Source: Saccharibacillus brassicae (GTDB lineage: Bacteria; Bacillota; Bacilli; Paenibacillales; Paenibacillaceae). Taken from it: 64,000 bases of DNA. Positions 34,458-43,485 of this stretch are shown piece by piece. Every line of letters starts with the position of its first letter. The stretch's first letter is position 1. The translations under genes and the position numbers were made by a program. The DNA lies in NCBI RefSeq assembly GCF_006542275.1, contig NZ_CP041217.1, positions 806,001-870,000 on the forward strand. The letters run 5' to 3'. The notes beneath the pieces are model-generated. The model had not been told where the DNA came from. It saw nothing but the letters and a program-made list of their open reading frames with translations, and did no database searches.

Positions 34458-35420
34458 TTACCACAGGCTGGTCTCCGACGTTCTTCTGGCTACCAGGTTC
34501 ATGGTGTACAGGAAGAAGAAATTGATCAGCGTATTGAACAGCCCGATCGCCGCCGAATAGCTGAATTGGTTGCTCACGATCCCGATCTTGTACACATACG
34601 TCGCGATGACTTCCGATACGGGAAGGTTCAGCGAGTTCTGCATCAGGAATATTTTCTCGAAGCCGGTACTGAGCACGCTGCCCATGCTAAGCACGAACAA
34701 GATGATGATCGTCGGAATCAGCGCCGGAATCTCGATATTGCGGATCGTCTGCCAGCGGCTGGCCCCGTCGATCTTCGACGCGTCGTACAGCTGCGGATCG
34801 ACGGTCGAGAGCGCCGCCAGATAGATGATGCTGTTCCAGCCGCAGTGCTGCCAGATCTCGGAGATGACATATACGGGCACGAACGTCGAGGTGGAACCGA
34901 TCAGATTGACGTCGCCGAGGCCAAGCGATTGCAGCAGGTGGCCGATCACGCCGGAGTTCGGCGACAGCAGCACGTTCAGCAGGCCGACCATGACGACGAT
35001 CGAAATAAAGTGCGGCAGGTAGACGGTCGTTTGCAGCGCTTTTTTGGCCCGTTTCCACCGCAGCTGATTGATCAGCAGCGCCAGGATGATCGGTGCCGGG
35101 AAGCTGAGCACGACGGTGGACAGACTGATTACAATCGTGTTTTTCATCAAATCCGCGAACTGGTAACTCTCGAAAAACTGCTTGAAATAAAACAGTCCGC
35201 GCCATTCGCCGCCTGTCAGCCCTTTGGCAAAATTGTAATCGCGGAACGCAAGCTGAATGCCGTACATCGGAATGTAATTGAACACGAAAATGACGGCGAT
35301 CGCCGGAAAAATCATGATCCACAGCTGATAGTCCCGTCTGAACGTATTGAGGACCGTCGGCTTTTTGCGTTTGTACGCTCTCAGGTTGACTGGATTTTCG
35401 TAGGGATTTTTGGGAACCAT
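34458..35420 (-). CDS. Carbohydrate ABC transporter permease (LplB type)
   Basis: A 320-aa CUT1 permease with the first membrane segment at ~32-55 and the EAA loop YDASKIDGASRWQTIRNIEI. The C-terminus NLVARRTSETSLW is typical of LplB relatives. It is the middle gene between the binding protein and the second permease. Confidence 0.95.
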   Translation of the reverse strand: MVPKNPYENPVNLRAYKRKKPTVLNTFRRDYQLWIMIFPAIAVIFVFNYIPMYGIQLAFRDYNFAKGLTGGEWRGLFYFKQFFESYQFADLMKNTIVISLSTVVLSFPAPIILALLINQLRWKRAKKALQTTVYLPHFISIVVMVGLLNVLLSPNSGVIGHLLQSLGLGDVNLIGSTSTFVPVYVISEIWQHCGWNSIIYLAALSTVDPQLYDASKIDGASRWQTIRNIEIPALIPTIIILFVLSMGSVLSTGFEKIFLMQNSLNLPVSEVIATYVYKIGIVSNQFSYSAAIGLFNTLINFFFLYTMNLVARRTSETSLW

Positions 35421-35450
35421 CCGCCTATCCGCTCCTTTCGCGAATGGGGG

Positions 35451-35479
35451 AGCCGCTTTCGCTCGGCGCGAAAACGGCT
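35451..35479 (-). terminator. Intercistronic hairpin after the binding-protein gene
   Basis: AGCCG-C-TTTCGC pairs with GCGAAA-A-CGGCT (one mismatch) around a five-base loop, in the 75-bp gap before the permeases. No T tract, so partial read-through is expected. Confidence 0.5.
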
Positions 35480-35495
35480 TCTCCGCCGCAAACGA

Positions 35496-37115
35496 TTAAT
35501 TTTGGCTCATATACTCGTCGTAATATTTTTGCATAATTTCGATATTGCGCTCGATGCCGGTTTTTTTGACGTCTTCGGCGTAGCCGGCCCATTGGTCTTC
35601 GACGCCGCCTTTGGTAATCCATTCCGCCCATTTGGACAGCGTGAGCGACAGCATCGCCGTGTTGTTCAACGTCATCGCGTTATTGTCTTCGACACTGTAT
35701 TTGATAAACAGGCTCGGCAGCACGTCCTGGTCCTTGTCGACGTTTTCCAGCGCCGCTTTGAGCGGTTCCGTCTGCTTGCCGACCGACTGCATGTCCGTGC
35801 CGAGCTTGAGCTTGAGCGCATCGGAGATATACATCGGACCGTTGTCGGCCCAGGTCGTCGTCCATTTCCACGTGCCCGGGTCCATCGCGGCGTCTTCCGG
35901 AGGCAGCACTTCGTACGTGTCGTCGCCGTTGTCTTTGATATTCGTGCCGAGCGAGCCGAACAGCACCTGCATGCTCACTTCCGGATCGTACAGTTCGTTG
36001 ATGAACTTCACGGCCGCTTCCTTGTTCTTCGACGTCGAAGCGAGCGAGACCATGTTCACGCCGTAGTTCAGCGAATTGTAATCGTACGACCAGGACACCG
36101 GATCGGTCGAGGAAGCGCTCTCTTTAAGCGGCGCGATCGACTCGTACTGCGGCGCCAGCGCGTTGCCGAAACGGTCGGTCACTTCCCAGCCCCATGTGAA
36201 GCCGACAGCCGCCGTGTCTCCGCTGCCGCGGGCCACCGACTGGTACTTCGTGTAGTCCTGCGTGAACACTTCCTTGTTGATCAGGCCGGCCGCGTAACAT
36301 TTGTGCAAAAAAGCGACCAGGTCTTTGTAGCGCTCGTCGACGAAAAAGTTTTTGACCTTACCGTCTTCCACGAAATAGCCCTGCCCGCTCGTGTCGGTGA
36401 GCGTGATGCCCTGGCTGCCGAGCAGCACCGTCGGCATGAACGGACCGAACCCGCCTGTTCCGCTCGGCGCGAAGTCCATCGGAATCTCGTCGTTGGCGTC
36501 TCCGTTGCCGTTGGCGTCCTGTTCCTTGAACGCGAGCAGCACGTCGTACAGTTCATCCCAGTTCGTCGGTTCTTGCAGGCCCAGATTGTCGAGCCACTGC
36601 TTGTTAATGAACTGCCGCGTCGTCGTCTCGGGCCAGAACCGCTGATACTTCGGCAGGCCGTAGATTTTCCCGTCCAGTTGGGTCGAGATCGCTTTGGTCT
36701 CCGGTTTCTCTTCGAACATCTTCTTGATATTCGGCGCGTTCGTGTCCAGCAGCGGCGTCAGGTCTTCGAACAGCCCGGGGAACTGCGCGTAATCCGCGTC
36801 GGTGATCGCATTCGGGCCGATGATCAGGTCGGGCACGTCACCGCCCGCGAGCAGCGCCCCTTTTTTCTGGCCCCAGTCCGCGCTGACTTCCTGCCATTCG
36901 ATCTCGACGCCGGCCCGCTCCTGCGCTTCCTGCAGCCATTTCATTTTGGAAAATTCCTGGGTCAGCGGGTGCTTGGTCATGATCGCCGTCAGCTTGACCT
37001 TGCCGTCCGGCGTCGTCTGCCCGCTGTCTCCGCTGCCTTCTTCCGAACCGCCGCAGCCTGCGAGCAGTCCCGCGCCGAGCGTCAGGACCGCCATCATCGC
37101 CATACTTTTTTTCAT
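35496..37115 (-). CDS. Extracellular solute-binding lipoprotein (LipO/YtcQ type)
   Basis: A 539-aa large receptor of the LplA/LipO group. The signal peptide MKKSMAMMAVLTLGAG ends at lipobox LAGC, followed by a G/S/E linker. Recognisable are SADWGQKKGALLAGGDVPDL and DIIFGPNAI-like segments (here DLIIGPNAI). The ATG at 37115 follows GGAGGAG; the longer in-frame start has no ribosome site. It heads a three-gene importer operon and is divergent from an AraC regulator. Such sets in Paenibacillus import complex oligosaccharides or aldouronates; the ligand here is unknown. Confidence 0.93.
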   Translation of the reverse strand: MKKSMAMMAVLTLGAGLLAGCGGSEEGSGDSGQTTPDGKVKLTAIMTKHPLTQEFSKMKWLQEAQERAGVEIEWQEVSADWGQKKGALLAGGDVPDLIIGPNAITDADYAQFPGLFEDLTPLLDTNAPNIKKMFEEKPETKAISTQLDGKIYGLPKYQRFWPETTTRQFINKQWLDNLGLQEPTNWDELYDVLLAFKEQDANGNGDANDEIPMDFAPSGTGGFGPFMPTVLLGSQGITLTDTSGQGYFVEDGKVKNFFVDERYKDLVAFLHKCYAAGLINKEVFTQDYTKYQSVARGSGDTAAVGFTWGWEVTDRFGNALAPQYESIAPLKESASSTDPVSWSYDYNSLNYGVNMVSLASTSKNKEAAVKFINELYDPEVSMQVLFGSLGTNIKDNGDDTYEVLPPEDAAMDPGTWKWTTTWADNGPMYISDALKLKLGTDMQSVGKQTEPLKAALENVDKDQDVLPSLFIKYSVEDNNAMTLNNTAMLSLTLSKWAEWITKGGVEDQWAGYAEDVKKTGIERNIEIMQKYYDEYMSQN

Positions 37116-37437
37116 ATTGAATCTCCTCCGTTTTCTGAATGCCGGATGCAGCGGGAAAGCGGTAAAGGCTGTATGTATGACACTTTTCCCTGCTGCCGTT
37201 CCGATCCCCTTTGAGTGGTGGAAGCGGTATGCGCGTAGTTTGAATCCGCTTACAAATCGATTTGATGCTCTTAGATTAATCGTATTTTGCATACTAAAAA
37301 ATAGCTTAAAGTTAGAATAAGTGTCAAAAAGTCAGCTTTCGGATAAAAACAATTTGGCACGATTAGGGGTTTTATGATAGCTTTGTCTTAACCCTAATCA
37401 TTCGTAAAAGAACAAATCAGAAAAGGAGGCCGCGTTG
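37116..37437. promoter_or_regulatory. Divergent promoter region with inverted repeat
   Basis: A 322-bp region between the binding-protein gene and the AraC gene. An inverted repeat GATTAGGG (37361-37368) / CCCTAATC (37392-37399) with a 23-bp gap lies just upstream of the AraC start and could be an operator. The region also has an AT-rich stretch at 37270-37320 that may hold the minus-strand promoter. No perfect consensus promoter was found. Confidence 0.5.
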
Positions 37438-38301
37438 ATGATTGCGTACGAACTGGCCATCGACACTCCCGTAGAGCTTGCGATTACCGGAAAATTCGTC
37501 GCTCCCGACGCCAACTGGATACACTTGAGCCGCACGCTGACCGACTACGAACTGATGGTGGTCACCGAAGGCGTGCTGCATCTTGCGGACGGCAAACAGC
37601 GCTTCGACGTCGCCGAAGGCGAATATTTGCTGCTGCCGCCGTCGACCGAGCAGTACGGCTACAAAGGATCGGCCTGCAGCTTTTACTGGCTGCATTTCTC
37701 GGCCAGGGAACAGACGGTCCGGATCGTCGATTCGGAGTGCAAACTGCCGGACAAGCAGGAGCCGAAGATCGTCCTGCCTCGCTACGGCAAAGTCAAAAGC
37801 TTGGAGAAAATGATCGTCATGATGAAGCAGCTGCAGGATTCCGTGCGCAGCTACAGCACGTCGACGCTCAACGATTACATGTCCACCGTCATTTTGTGCG
37901 AACTGTACAGCCAGCTGTTCCATACGGAAACAAGTCTCGGTTCGATCAAAAAAACCCGGCAGGAACAGCTCTACCACGACATCGTCGACTATATCAAATG
38001 GAGCCGCGGCGAGACCGTCAAAGTGTCGCAGATCGCGCAGCTGTTCGGCTACAACGAGAAATATTTGTCGCATCTGTTTTCTTCGATCGCCGGCGTGTCG
38101 CTCAAGCAGTATATTTTGCAGCAAAAGATGGAACTCGCCAAATTTCTGCTGACCGACACGAACCAGAATATTAGCGAGGTGTCGGTCAAGCTCGGCTACA
38201 GCGACTCGCATAATTTCATGAAAGCGTTTAAAAAAATCGTGGGACTGACGCCAAGCGATTTCCGCAACGCGTATGCCAAAAGGCTGCTGTTCTACGAATG
38301 A
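37438..38301 (+). CDS. AraC-family transcriptional regulator
   Basis: About 287 aa. The sensor half has HLADGKQRFDVAEGEYLLLP and a C-S-F-Y-W-L-H-F strand typical of AraC proteins beside LplABC-type transporters. The DNA-binding half has VKVSQIAQLFGYNEKYLSHL, then ISEVSVKLGYSDSHNFMKAF with G-L-T-P-S-D-F-R. AGGAGG lies nine bases before the ATG at 37438. Probably activates the divergent transporter operon. Confidence 0.93.
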   Translation: MIAYELAIDTPVELAITGKFVAPDANWIHLSRTLTDYELMVVTEGVLHLADGKQRFDVAEGEYLLLPPSTEQYGYKGSACSFYWLHFSAREQTVRIVDSECKLPDKQEPKIVLPRYGKVKSLEKMIVMMKQLQDSVRSYSTSTLNDYMSTVILCELYSQLFHTETSLGSIKKTRQEQLYHDIVDYIKWSRGETVKVSQIAQLFGYNEKYLSHLFSSIAGVSLKQYILQQKMELAKFLLTDTNQNISEVSVKLGYSDSHNFMKAFKKIVGLTPSDFRNAYAKRLLFYE

Positions 38302-38442
38302 TCGGCAGGTCCGCTTGAAGCGGACACTTGATCGACCTTTTTCCCGCAAAATGTCGCGCAACCAAGCGAAGCGACAAAAACTTCCCGGCTTGCGGCGCGT
38401 ATACGTAAGACAAGGGTATGCGGAAAGGGGTTGGTCATCATC

Positions 38443-38646
38443 ATGTTCCTGCTTTTTCTTGCGCTGGTCGCGATCGGGGCGGTAAACGTCCTGGCTCCGC
38501 ACTGGATATGGCGCAGCCGATACGAAGGCAATCGCGAAGATCGCGCGGCCGAAGCGCAGACGCCCCCGGCTCCGGTCACGCTGAGCCGGCTGGCCGGTAT
38601 GGCGGCCCTGCTGGCCGCGCTGATGCTGCTGATCAACGGGCTGTGA
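38443..38646 (+). CDS. Small two-segment membrane protein
   Basis: About 67 aa with a membrane segment at each end (FLLFLALVAIGAVNVLAPHW and LSRLAGMAALLAALMLLING) separated by a polar loop of about 25 residues. This resembles the DUF6199-type small membrane proteins common in Bacilli; no function is known. A GGAAAGGGG site precedes either a TTG at 38431 or the ATG at 38443; I chose the ATG. It ends before a strong terminator. Confidence 0.7.
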   Translation: MFLLFLALVAIGAVNVLAPHWIWRSRYEGNREDRAAEAQTPPAPVTLSRLAGMAALLAALMLLINGL

Positions 38647-38700
38647 ACGAAAGTTCCCGGCACAAGTCCGATTCCACTGTCCCCTGCGCCGACAAGCCAA

Positions 38701-38739
38701 AAAAAAACGGATCTCCCGTCTACCGGGAGATCCGTTTTT
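38701..38739. terminator. Bidirectional terminator
   Basis: Perfect 17-base arms (AAAAAACGGATCTCCCG and complement) around TCTAC, with A and T runs at the two ends. It serves the small membrane protein gene and the convergent yqeM gene. Confidence 0.95.
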
Positions 38740-38769
38740 TGCCGATCCGGGGCTGTTCCTCATTTGATC

Positions 38770-38809
38770 GCTTTATTTGATCATTTTATTTGATCATTTT
38801 ATTTGATCG
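38770..38809. repeat. 13-bp tandem repeat at the yqeM stop codon
   Basis: On the minus strand three units of ATCAAATAAAATG. The first contains the last two codons and TAA stop of yqeM. Confidence 0.9.
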
Positions 38810-39575
38810 CGACGCCGAACAGCCGCACCGTGTCTTCCCCCGGCGCTTCCCATTCGAAGTCGGCATAAAATTCCGCGCCGGAGAAGCCGGCACGCAGCAG
38901 CGCTTCGCGCAGCCACTGCGGCTCGTACGCCCGCTCGACATGCACTTCGTCGAAGCGGTCGTAGACGTCCGAAGAGGCTCCGCCGCCGCTTCGCCGCACG
39001 AAGATGCGCAGATGATGCTCGATCTCTGTCCGCTCTTCGTCAAGTCCGCACGTCCAAATATAGGACACCCCTTCTTCGTCGAGCACGAACGGCTGCTCTT
39101 CCTCGTAGCGGCGCAGCGTGTTCGGATGATGCACGTCGAACAGGAACGTCCCGCCCGGCTTCAGCCCGGCGTACGTCGCGCGGAACGCCGCTTCGACCTG
39201 CTCCGGCTCGGTCAGGTAATTCAGGCAGTCGCAGAACGAGATGACCGAATCGACCGGCGCCGGCGCCGCCCACTCCGTCATGTCCTGCCGCACGAACTGC
39301 AGGCTTCCGCTGCGCAGCAGCCCTTGCAGCGGCGGACGTTCGTCCGCTTTGCCGCGCGCGACCGCCAGCATGTCTTCCGACAGGTCGATTCCCGTCAGGC
39401 GATACCCTTCTTCGGCCAGCATCGTCGTCAGCGTGCCGGTACCGCAGCCCAGTTCGACGACTTCGCCGGGCTGTCCGTGCTTCTCCCACACTTCGAGCGC
39501 GAATCTTTTCCATTTGGCATAAGGCATATCCTGCATCAGCTCGTCGTAGACGTAAGCGAATTTTCCGTAAGACAT
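38799..39575 (-). CDS. yqeM: Class I SAM-dependent methyltransferase YqeM
   Basis: A 258-aa Rossmann-fold methyltransferase. SAM-binding motif I is VVELGCGTGTLTTMLAEEGY, motif II is TGIDLSEDMLAVARGKA, and VDSVISFCDCLNYL follows. Its place at the end of the yqe cluster matches yqeM. The substrate is unknown. A terminator between cvfB and this gene suggests it also has its own promoter. Confidence 0.9.
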   Translation of the reverse strand: MSYGKFAYVYDELMQDMPYAKWKRFALEVWEKHGQPGEVVELGCGTGTLTTMLAEEGYRLTGIDLSEDMLAVARGKADERPPLQGLLRSGSLQFVRQDMTEWAAPAPVDSVISFCDCLNYLTEPEQVEAAFRATYAGLKPGGTFLFDVHHPNTLRRYEEEQPFVLDEEGVSYIWTCGLDEERTEIEHHLRIFVRRSGGGASSDVYDRFDEVHVERAYEPQWLREALLRAGFSGAEFYADFEWEAPGEDTVRLFGVAIK

Positions 39576-39610
39576 GTCACTTGCCCCTTTACCCTTTTAT
39601 TTTTCCCGCA

Positions 39611-39646
39611 AAAAAACGGCTCTTTTCCTACCCGGAAAAGAGCCGT
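39611..39646 (-). terminator. Terminator after cvfB
   Basis: On the minus strand the arms ACGGCTCTTTTCC/GGAAAAGAGCCGT enclose five bases and run into six T residues. Confidence 0.9.
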
Positions 39647-39677
39647 GGTCGATCAATGCCTCTCGCCTGCACAGACC

Positions 39678-40622
39678 TTACTGCTGCGGGCCGGAAGACT
39701 TTTCATTGGAAGGCTTCTCATTAATGGCTTCGTCGCCCGTCTGCTTGAGGCGCGTCCAGTTGTCGTCCTGCTCGATCAGCCCGTTCTTCATCAGGCGGCC
39801 AAGCGCCCGCTTGAACGCCGACTTGCTGATGCCGAAGCGCAGCTTGATGATGTCCGGCGCCGTGCTGTCGGAATAAGGCATCGCGCCGCCGTCGCGGCCG
39901 CGCATGAATTCCAGAATCCGCTCCGCGTCTTCGTCCATGCCGATTTCTTTGGGCTTGGCCATCGACAGATTGACGCGGCCGTCTTCTTCGCGCACGCGCG
40001 CGACGCGGACGTCGATCACTTCGCCCAGGCGCAGCGGCCGCGGACGTTCCGTCGAATGGATAAGGCCCAGCGCGCCGAAGCCCAGAACGCCGCCGTCGAC
40101 GACGACGAACGTGCCCATCTGCAACGGACGGTAGACCGTCGCTTTCATCCATTGGTTTTTCCACGATTCCGGTGCCTGGAAGCACAGCGGCGACAGTTCT
40201 TCCTCGCCCGAGGCGCGGGCGAGCAGACGTCCCTGCTTGTCACGGTCCATGCGCACGAAGACGCGGTCGCCGATCTCCGGCTGCAGTTCCGGCGTTTCCG
40301 GCAGCTCGCGCTTCGGAAGCAGCAGCTGGCGGCCGAGACCCATTTCGAGGAAGCAGCCGAGCCGCGGATGAATATCCGCGACTTCCAGCGCGCCGATCTC
40401 GCCGAACGTCAGCAGCGGTCTTTTCATCGTGGCGATCAGACGGTCTTCGGAGTCGTGGTGAATAAACACCTCGGTGTCCTGGCCGTTGCGGAATTTCATA
40501 TTGCCGGTGCGCTCCGTGTAGGGCAGCAGCACTTCGTTCACGCCGTCGGTCATGAAAAATCCGTGCGGAGACACTTCACGGGCCACCTTCAGCGTAACGA
40601 TCGTACCCGCTTCGAGACTCAT
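39678..40622 (-). CDS. cvfB: S1 RNA-binding domain protein CvfB
   Basis: A 314-aa protein of the CvfB/YitL family, linked to virulence gene expression in staphylococci. Several S1-type beta-barrel segments are visible (GTIVTLKVAREVSPHGFFM; EIGDRVFVRMDRDKQGRLLA; GEVIDVRVARVREEDGRVNL), followed by a C-terminal winged helix (LRFGISKSAFKRALGRLMKN) and a short disordered tail. The start ATG overlaps the rsfS stop as ATGA, indicating translational coupling. In Bacillus subtilis the homologue lies elsewhere. Confidence 0.9.
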   Translation of the reverse strand: MSLEAGTIVTLKVAREVSPHGFFMTDGVNEVLLPYTERTGNMKFRNGQDTEVFIHHDSEDRLIATMKRPLLTFGEIGALEVADIHPRLGCFLEMGLGRQLLLPKRELPETPELQPEIGDRVFVRMDRDKQGRLLARASGEEELSPLCFQAPESWKNQWMKATVYRPLQMGTFVVVDGGVLGFGALGLIHSTERPRPLRLGEVIDVRVARVREEDGRVNLSMAKPKEIGMDEDAERILEFMRGRDGGAMPYSDSTAPDIIKLRFGISKSAFKRALGRLMKNGLIEQDDNWTRLKQTGDEAINEKPSNEKSSGPQQ

Positions 40623-40966
40623 ACCGTCGTCACCACTTTGGCGTCCGACCAGACGCGCTCGATATTGTAATATTCGCGTTCGTCGCGGTGGAAAATATGC
40701 ACGACGACGTCGCCGAGATCCATCAGCACCCAACGTGCCGAATCCATGCCTTCGATGCCGCGAATAGGCGCGCCGGCGTCAATAGCGTGCTTGCGCACTT
40801 CCGCCGCGATCGCCTGAACCTGCGTATCGGAATTACCGTGGCATACCACGAAATAATCGGCGACCATCGAGATGCCGGTCAAGTCCAGAGCCACGACGTT
40901 CATCGCCTTTTTCTCCGCTGCGGCCTCCATCGCGAGATGAAGCAGTTCTTTTGGTTTTACACTCAT
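40619..40966 (-). CDS. rsfS: Ribosome silencing factor RsfS
   Basis: A 115-aa protein that binds ribosomal protein L14 and blocks subunit joining under starvation. Family features are VVALDLTGISMVADYFVVCH (residues ~23-42), GMDSARWVLMDLGDVVVHIF and EREYYNIERVW. It lies between yqeK and cvfB, matching the conserved order. Confidence 0.96.
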   Translation of the reverse strand: MSVKPKELLHLAMEAAAEKKAMNVVALDLTGISMVADYFVVCHGNSDTQVQAIAAEVRKHAIDAGAPIRGIEGMDSARWVLMDLGDVVVHIFHRDEREYYNIERVWSDAKVVTTV

Positions 40967-40969
40967 TCG

Positions 40970-41590
40970 TTAGCCTCCCTTTTTTTCGGATACCGGCTTG
41001 TTCTGCCGCGCCGACTCGCGCTGCGCGAGCTGGCGAATCAGATCGTTGCGGGCCAGTACCGTTGTCGGAAATATCGTTTGTCCCCGTTCGACCAACACAC
41101 GCAGCGTGGAGTCGAATCCGGCGACCAGTCCTTCTTCCAAGCTGAGACGCGCTTTTTCGCGGATCAGTTCCACGCCCGGAAAATCGCGTCCCGGCTCGAT
41201 ATAATCGGCCAGGCAGACCACTTTGTCGAGCAGGGTCATGCCTTCGCGGCCGGAGGTGTGATACCGGATCGCGTCGATCACTTCGCGGTCTTCGATGCCG
41301 TATTCGTGTTCCGCCACGTAGGCGCCCACTTCCGAATGCCACATCGGCGCGTCGTAATTCAGCAGATCGGCGTTCATGCCGTTCTCGGCGATGACCGCCG
41401 ACTGGCGCTGGACGGGCCAATATTTGGCCACGTCGTGAATGATGGCGGCAAGCTCCGCCCGGGCGGGATCGGCGCCGTAGCGCTCGGCAAGTTCGATCGC
41501 CGAGTGCATGACGCCGAGCGTATGCTGCCATCTGCGCGCCGGCATCTGCGCCGAGACGCGATCAATCAGTTCCTGGCGCGTGTACCGCAT
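40970..41590 (-). CDS. yqeK: HD-domain nucleotide hydrolase YqeK (symmetrical Ap4A hydrolase)
   Basis: About 206 aa. HD-domain residues are seen in RRWQHTLGVMHSAIELAERY, AAIIHDVAKYWP and MWHSEVGAYVAE. The family hydrolyses diadenosine tetraphosphate to two ADP. I chose the ATG at 41590 because GGAGGAG is then eight bases upstream; an ATG two codons earlier is too close. It overlaps the nadD 3' end by 29 bp. Confidence 0.93.
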   Translation of the reverse strand: MRYTRQELIDRVSAQMPARRWQHTLGVMHSAIELAERYGADPARAELAAIIHDVAKYWPVQRQSAVIAENGMNADLLNYDAPMWHSEVGAYVAEHEYGIEDREVIDAIRYHTSGREGMTLLDKVVCLADYIEPGRDFPGVELIREKARLSLEEGLVAGFDSTLRVLVERGQTIFPTTVLARNDLIRQLAQRESARQNKPVSEKKGG

Positions 41591-42164
41591 GCGCATCGCT
41601 CCTCCGCAAATAATCGTAGACGTTATCGGGCACAAGATAGCGCGCGGACACGCCTTTCTTGAGCCGGTCGCGGATTTCCGTCGAAGAAATTTCGAGCTGC
41701 GGCATGTCGACATGGTCGATCCGCTCCGCGACGAGCGCGTCGAGTCCCGACGTATCGAGCTTGTACCCGGCCCGGCCGACGGCCGCGAAGCGGGTCAGCA
41801 GAGCCAGCTTTTCGATCCGTTCCCACTTGGGCAAGTAGTTGACCATATCCGTGCCGACGATGAAATGAAAAGACGCGTGCGGATATTTCGCCACAAGCTC
41901 GCCCATCGTATCCGCCGAATAAGAGACGCCTCCGCGCCGAAGCTCGATATCGAGCGTCCGGAACGCCGGCTGCGTGCCGATGGCGAGCTCCACCATATGC
42001 AGCCGTTCCTCGCCCGAGAAGCCGGCTTCGGCTTTGTGCGGAGGGATATGGGACGGCATGAACCAGACTTCGTCCAGGCCAAGCGCCTCGCGCGCCGTCT
42101 CGGCGGCGACCAAATGCCCGATATGGATCGGGTCGAACGTTCCGCCCATGATTCCGATCTTCAC
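41562..42164 (-). CDS. nadD: Nicotinate-nucleotide adenylyltransferase NadD
   Basis: A 200-aa enzyme making deamido-NAD from nicotinate mononucleotide and ATP. The nucleotidyltransferase motif GGTFDPIHIGHL is at residues ~8-19, and the second signature ISSTEIRDRLKKG is near the C-terminus. The start is GTG at 42164, nine bases after GGAGGAG. Confidence 0.96.
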   Translation of the reverse strand: MKIGIMGGTFDPIHIGHLVAAETAREALGLDEVWFMPSHIPPHKAEAGFSGEERLHMVELAIGTQPAFRTLDIELRRGGVSYSADTMGELVAKYPHASFHFIVGTDMVNYLPKWERIEKLALLTRFAAVGRAGYKLDTSGLDALVAERIDHVDMPQLEISSTEIRDRLKKGVSARYLVPDNVYDYLRRSDAHAVHAPGTD

Positions 42165-42219
42165 AATCTTTCACTCCTCCGCTTCGCTTCAAGGCCGCCG
42201 CATTCGCGGCGCCGCCGGA

Positions 42220-42510
42220 TTACGGCAGTACGATTTGCTTGTTTTCTTTCGATTCTTTGTACAGCACGATCGTGCGGCCGATAACCTGTACCAATTCCGC
42301 TTCCGCGGCTTCGGCCAGTTTCGATCCGAGTTCCTTCGGCTCTTCGTCGCAGTTTTTGAGCACCGTGATTTTGAGCAGTTCGCGGGTCTCGATCGCTTCG
42401 TTGATATGCCGAACGAGCTGATCGTTGAATCCGCCTTTGCCGATCTGGAAGATCGCGTTCAGATGATGCGCCTCGGAGCGCAAATAACGTTTTTGTTTGC
42501 CTGTCAGCAT
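42220..42510 (-). CDS. yhbY: Ribosome assembly RNA-binding protein YhbY
   Basis: A 96-aa CRM-domain protein that associates with the large ribosomal subunit precursor. It begins MLTGKQKRYLRSEAHHLNAI, with the conserved GKGGFNDQLV loop and an alpha/beta KITVLKNC strand. Confidence 0.95.
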   Translation of the reverse strand: MLTGKQKRYLRSEAHHLNAIFQIGKGGFNDQLVRHINEAIETRELLKITVLKNCDEEPKELGSKLAEAAEAELVQVIGRTIVLYKESKENKQIVLP

Positions 42511-42609
42511 AAGTTTGATAAACTCCTCTTTTTGGAAAATGCCGCCCGCACGGCGGGGTTCGCCCCCAAGGCGGACGGCCGTTCTTATTCATTCTTTACC
42601 CATTTTGCG

Positions 42610-43455
42610 TCAAATCTCCATGCTTGCCAGCACCGCGCGGCGCATGGCAGAGACCGGTGCCGGCACGCCCGTCCAATATTCCAGCGCATAAGCGCCCTGG
42701 TAGACGAACATGCCGAGTCCGCCGTGCGTCCGGCAGCCGCGCTCGCGCGCAAGGCGCAGCAGGCGCGTCTCCAGCGGGTTGTAGATCAGGTCGCTGACGA
42801 TTTCCGTCCCGCGCAGAAGCGCGGGATCGAGCGGCAGTCCGTCCACGTGCGGATGCATCCCGACCGACGTCGTGTTAATGACGAGATCCGCGCTTTCGAG
42901 CGCCTGCGCCGCACGGTCCGCCGGCAGCGCGACCAGGTCGATCAGGTCGCTCCACTCGCGCGCCAGTTCTTCGGCCCGCTGCGTCGTCCGGTTCAGCAGC
43001 GTGATCCGGTCCGGCGCTTCGGCCGCGAGCGCATGCACGATGCCTCTTGCGGCGCCGCCCGCCCCGATCACGACGATGCGGCGGCCCGTCAATTCGGCCG
43101 CCGCCTCTTCCTTCAGGGAGCGGACATACCCGATCCCGTCCGTATTGCGGCCGATCAACCGGCCGTTCTCGTTCACGATCGTGTTGACCGCGCCGATCCG
43201 CCGGGCGTCTTCGCCCAGCTCGTCGAGGTAGGGCATGACGTTTTCCTTGTGCGGGATCGTCACGTTGATGCCCCGGTAGCCGTCTTCGCGCACGGAACGG
43301 ATCATGTCCCCGAGCCGCTGCGGCGTCACATGGATCGCCGCGTACTCGCCTTCGAGGCCCAGTTCCCGCAGCGCGGCGTTATGCATCGCCGGGGATTTGG
43401 AATGCGCGATCGGATCTCCGATCACGCCAAGCTTGAGCGCACGCTGTCGATTCAC
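42610..43455 (-). CDS. aroE: Shikimate dehydrogenase AroE
   Basis: A 281-aa NADPH-dependent enzyme of aromatic amino-acid synthesis. The shikimate-binding motif GDPIAHSKSPAMHNAAL is near the N-terminus, GINVTIPHKENV carries the catalytic Lys, the NADP-binding GAGGAARGIVHALA lies around residue 130, and VINTTSVGMHP follows. Normal length and conserved position between yqeH and yhbY. Confidence 0.97.
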   Translation of the reverse strand: MNRQRALKLGVIGDPIAHSKSPAMHNAALRELGLEGEYAAIHVTPQRLGDMIRSVREDGYRGINVTIPHKENVMPYLDELGEDARRIGAVNTIVNENGRLIGRNTDGIGYVRSLKEEAAAELTGRRIVVIGAGGAARGIVHALAAEAPDRITLLNRTTQRAEELAREWSDLIDLVALPADRAAQALESADLVINTTSVGMHPHVDGLPLDPALLRGTEIVSDLIYNPLETRLLRLARERGCRTHGGLGMFVYQGAYALEYWTGVPAPVSAMRRAVLASMEI

Positions 43456-43485
43456 GGCTTATTCCTCCCGAACGCGCGCCGGTCG

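Noticed and set aside
33390-37214. A 1274-codon open frame on the plus strand opposite the LplABC-type operon
   Set aside because: It is antisense to three clear transporter genes; long open antisense frames are expected in GC-rich coding DNA, and the product is Arg/Gln/His-rich with no domain.
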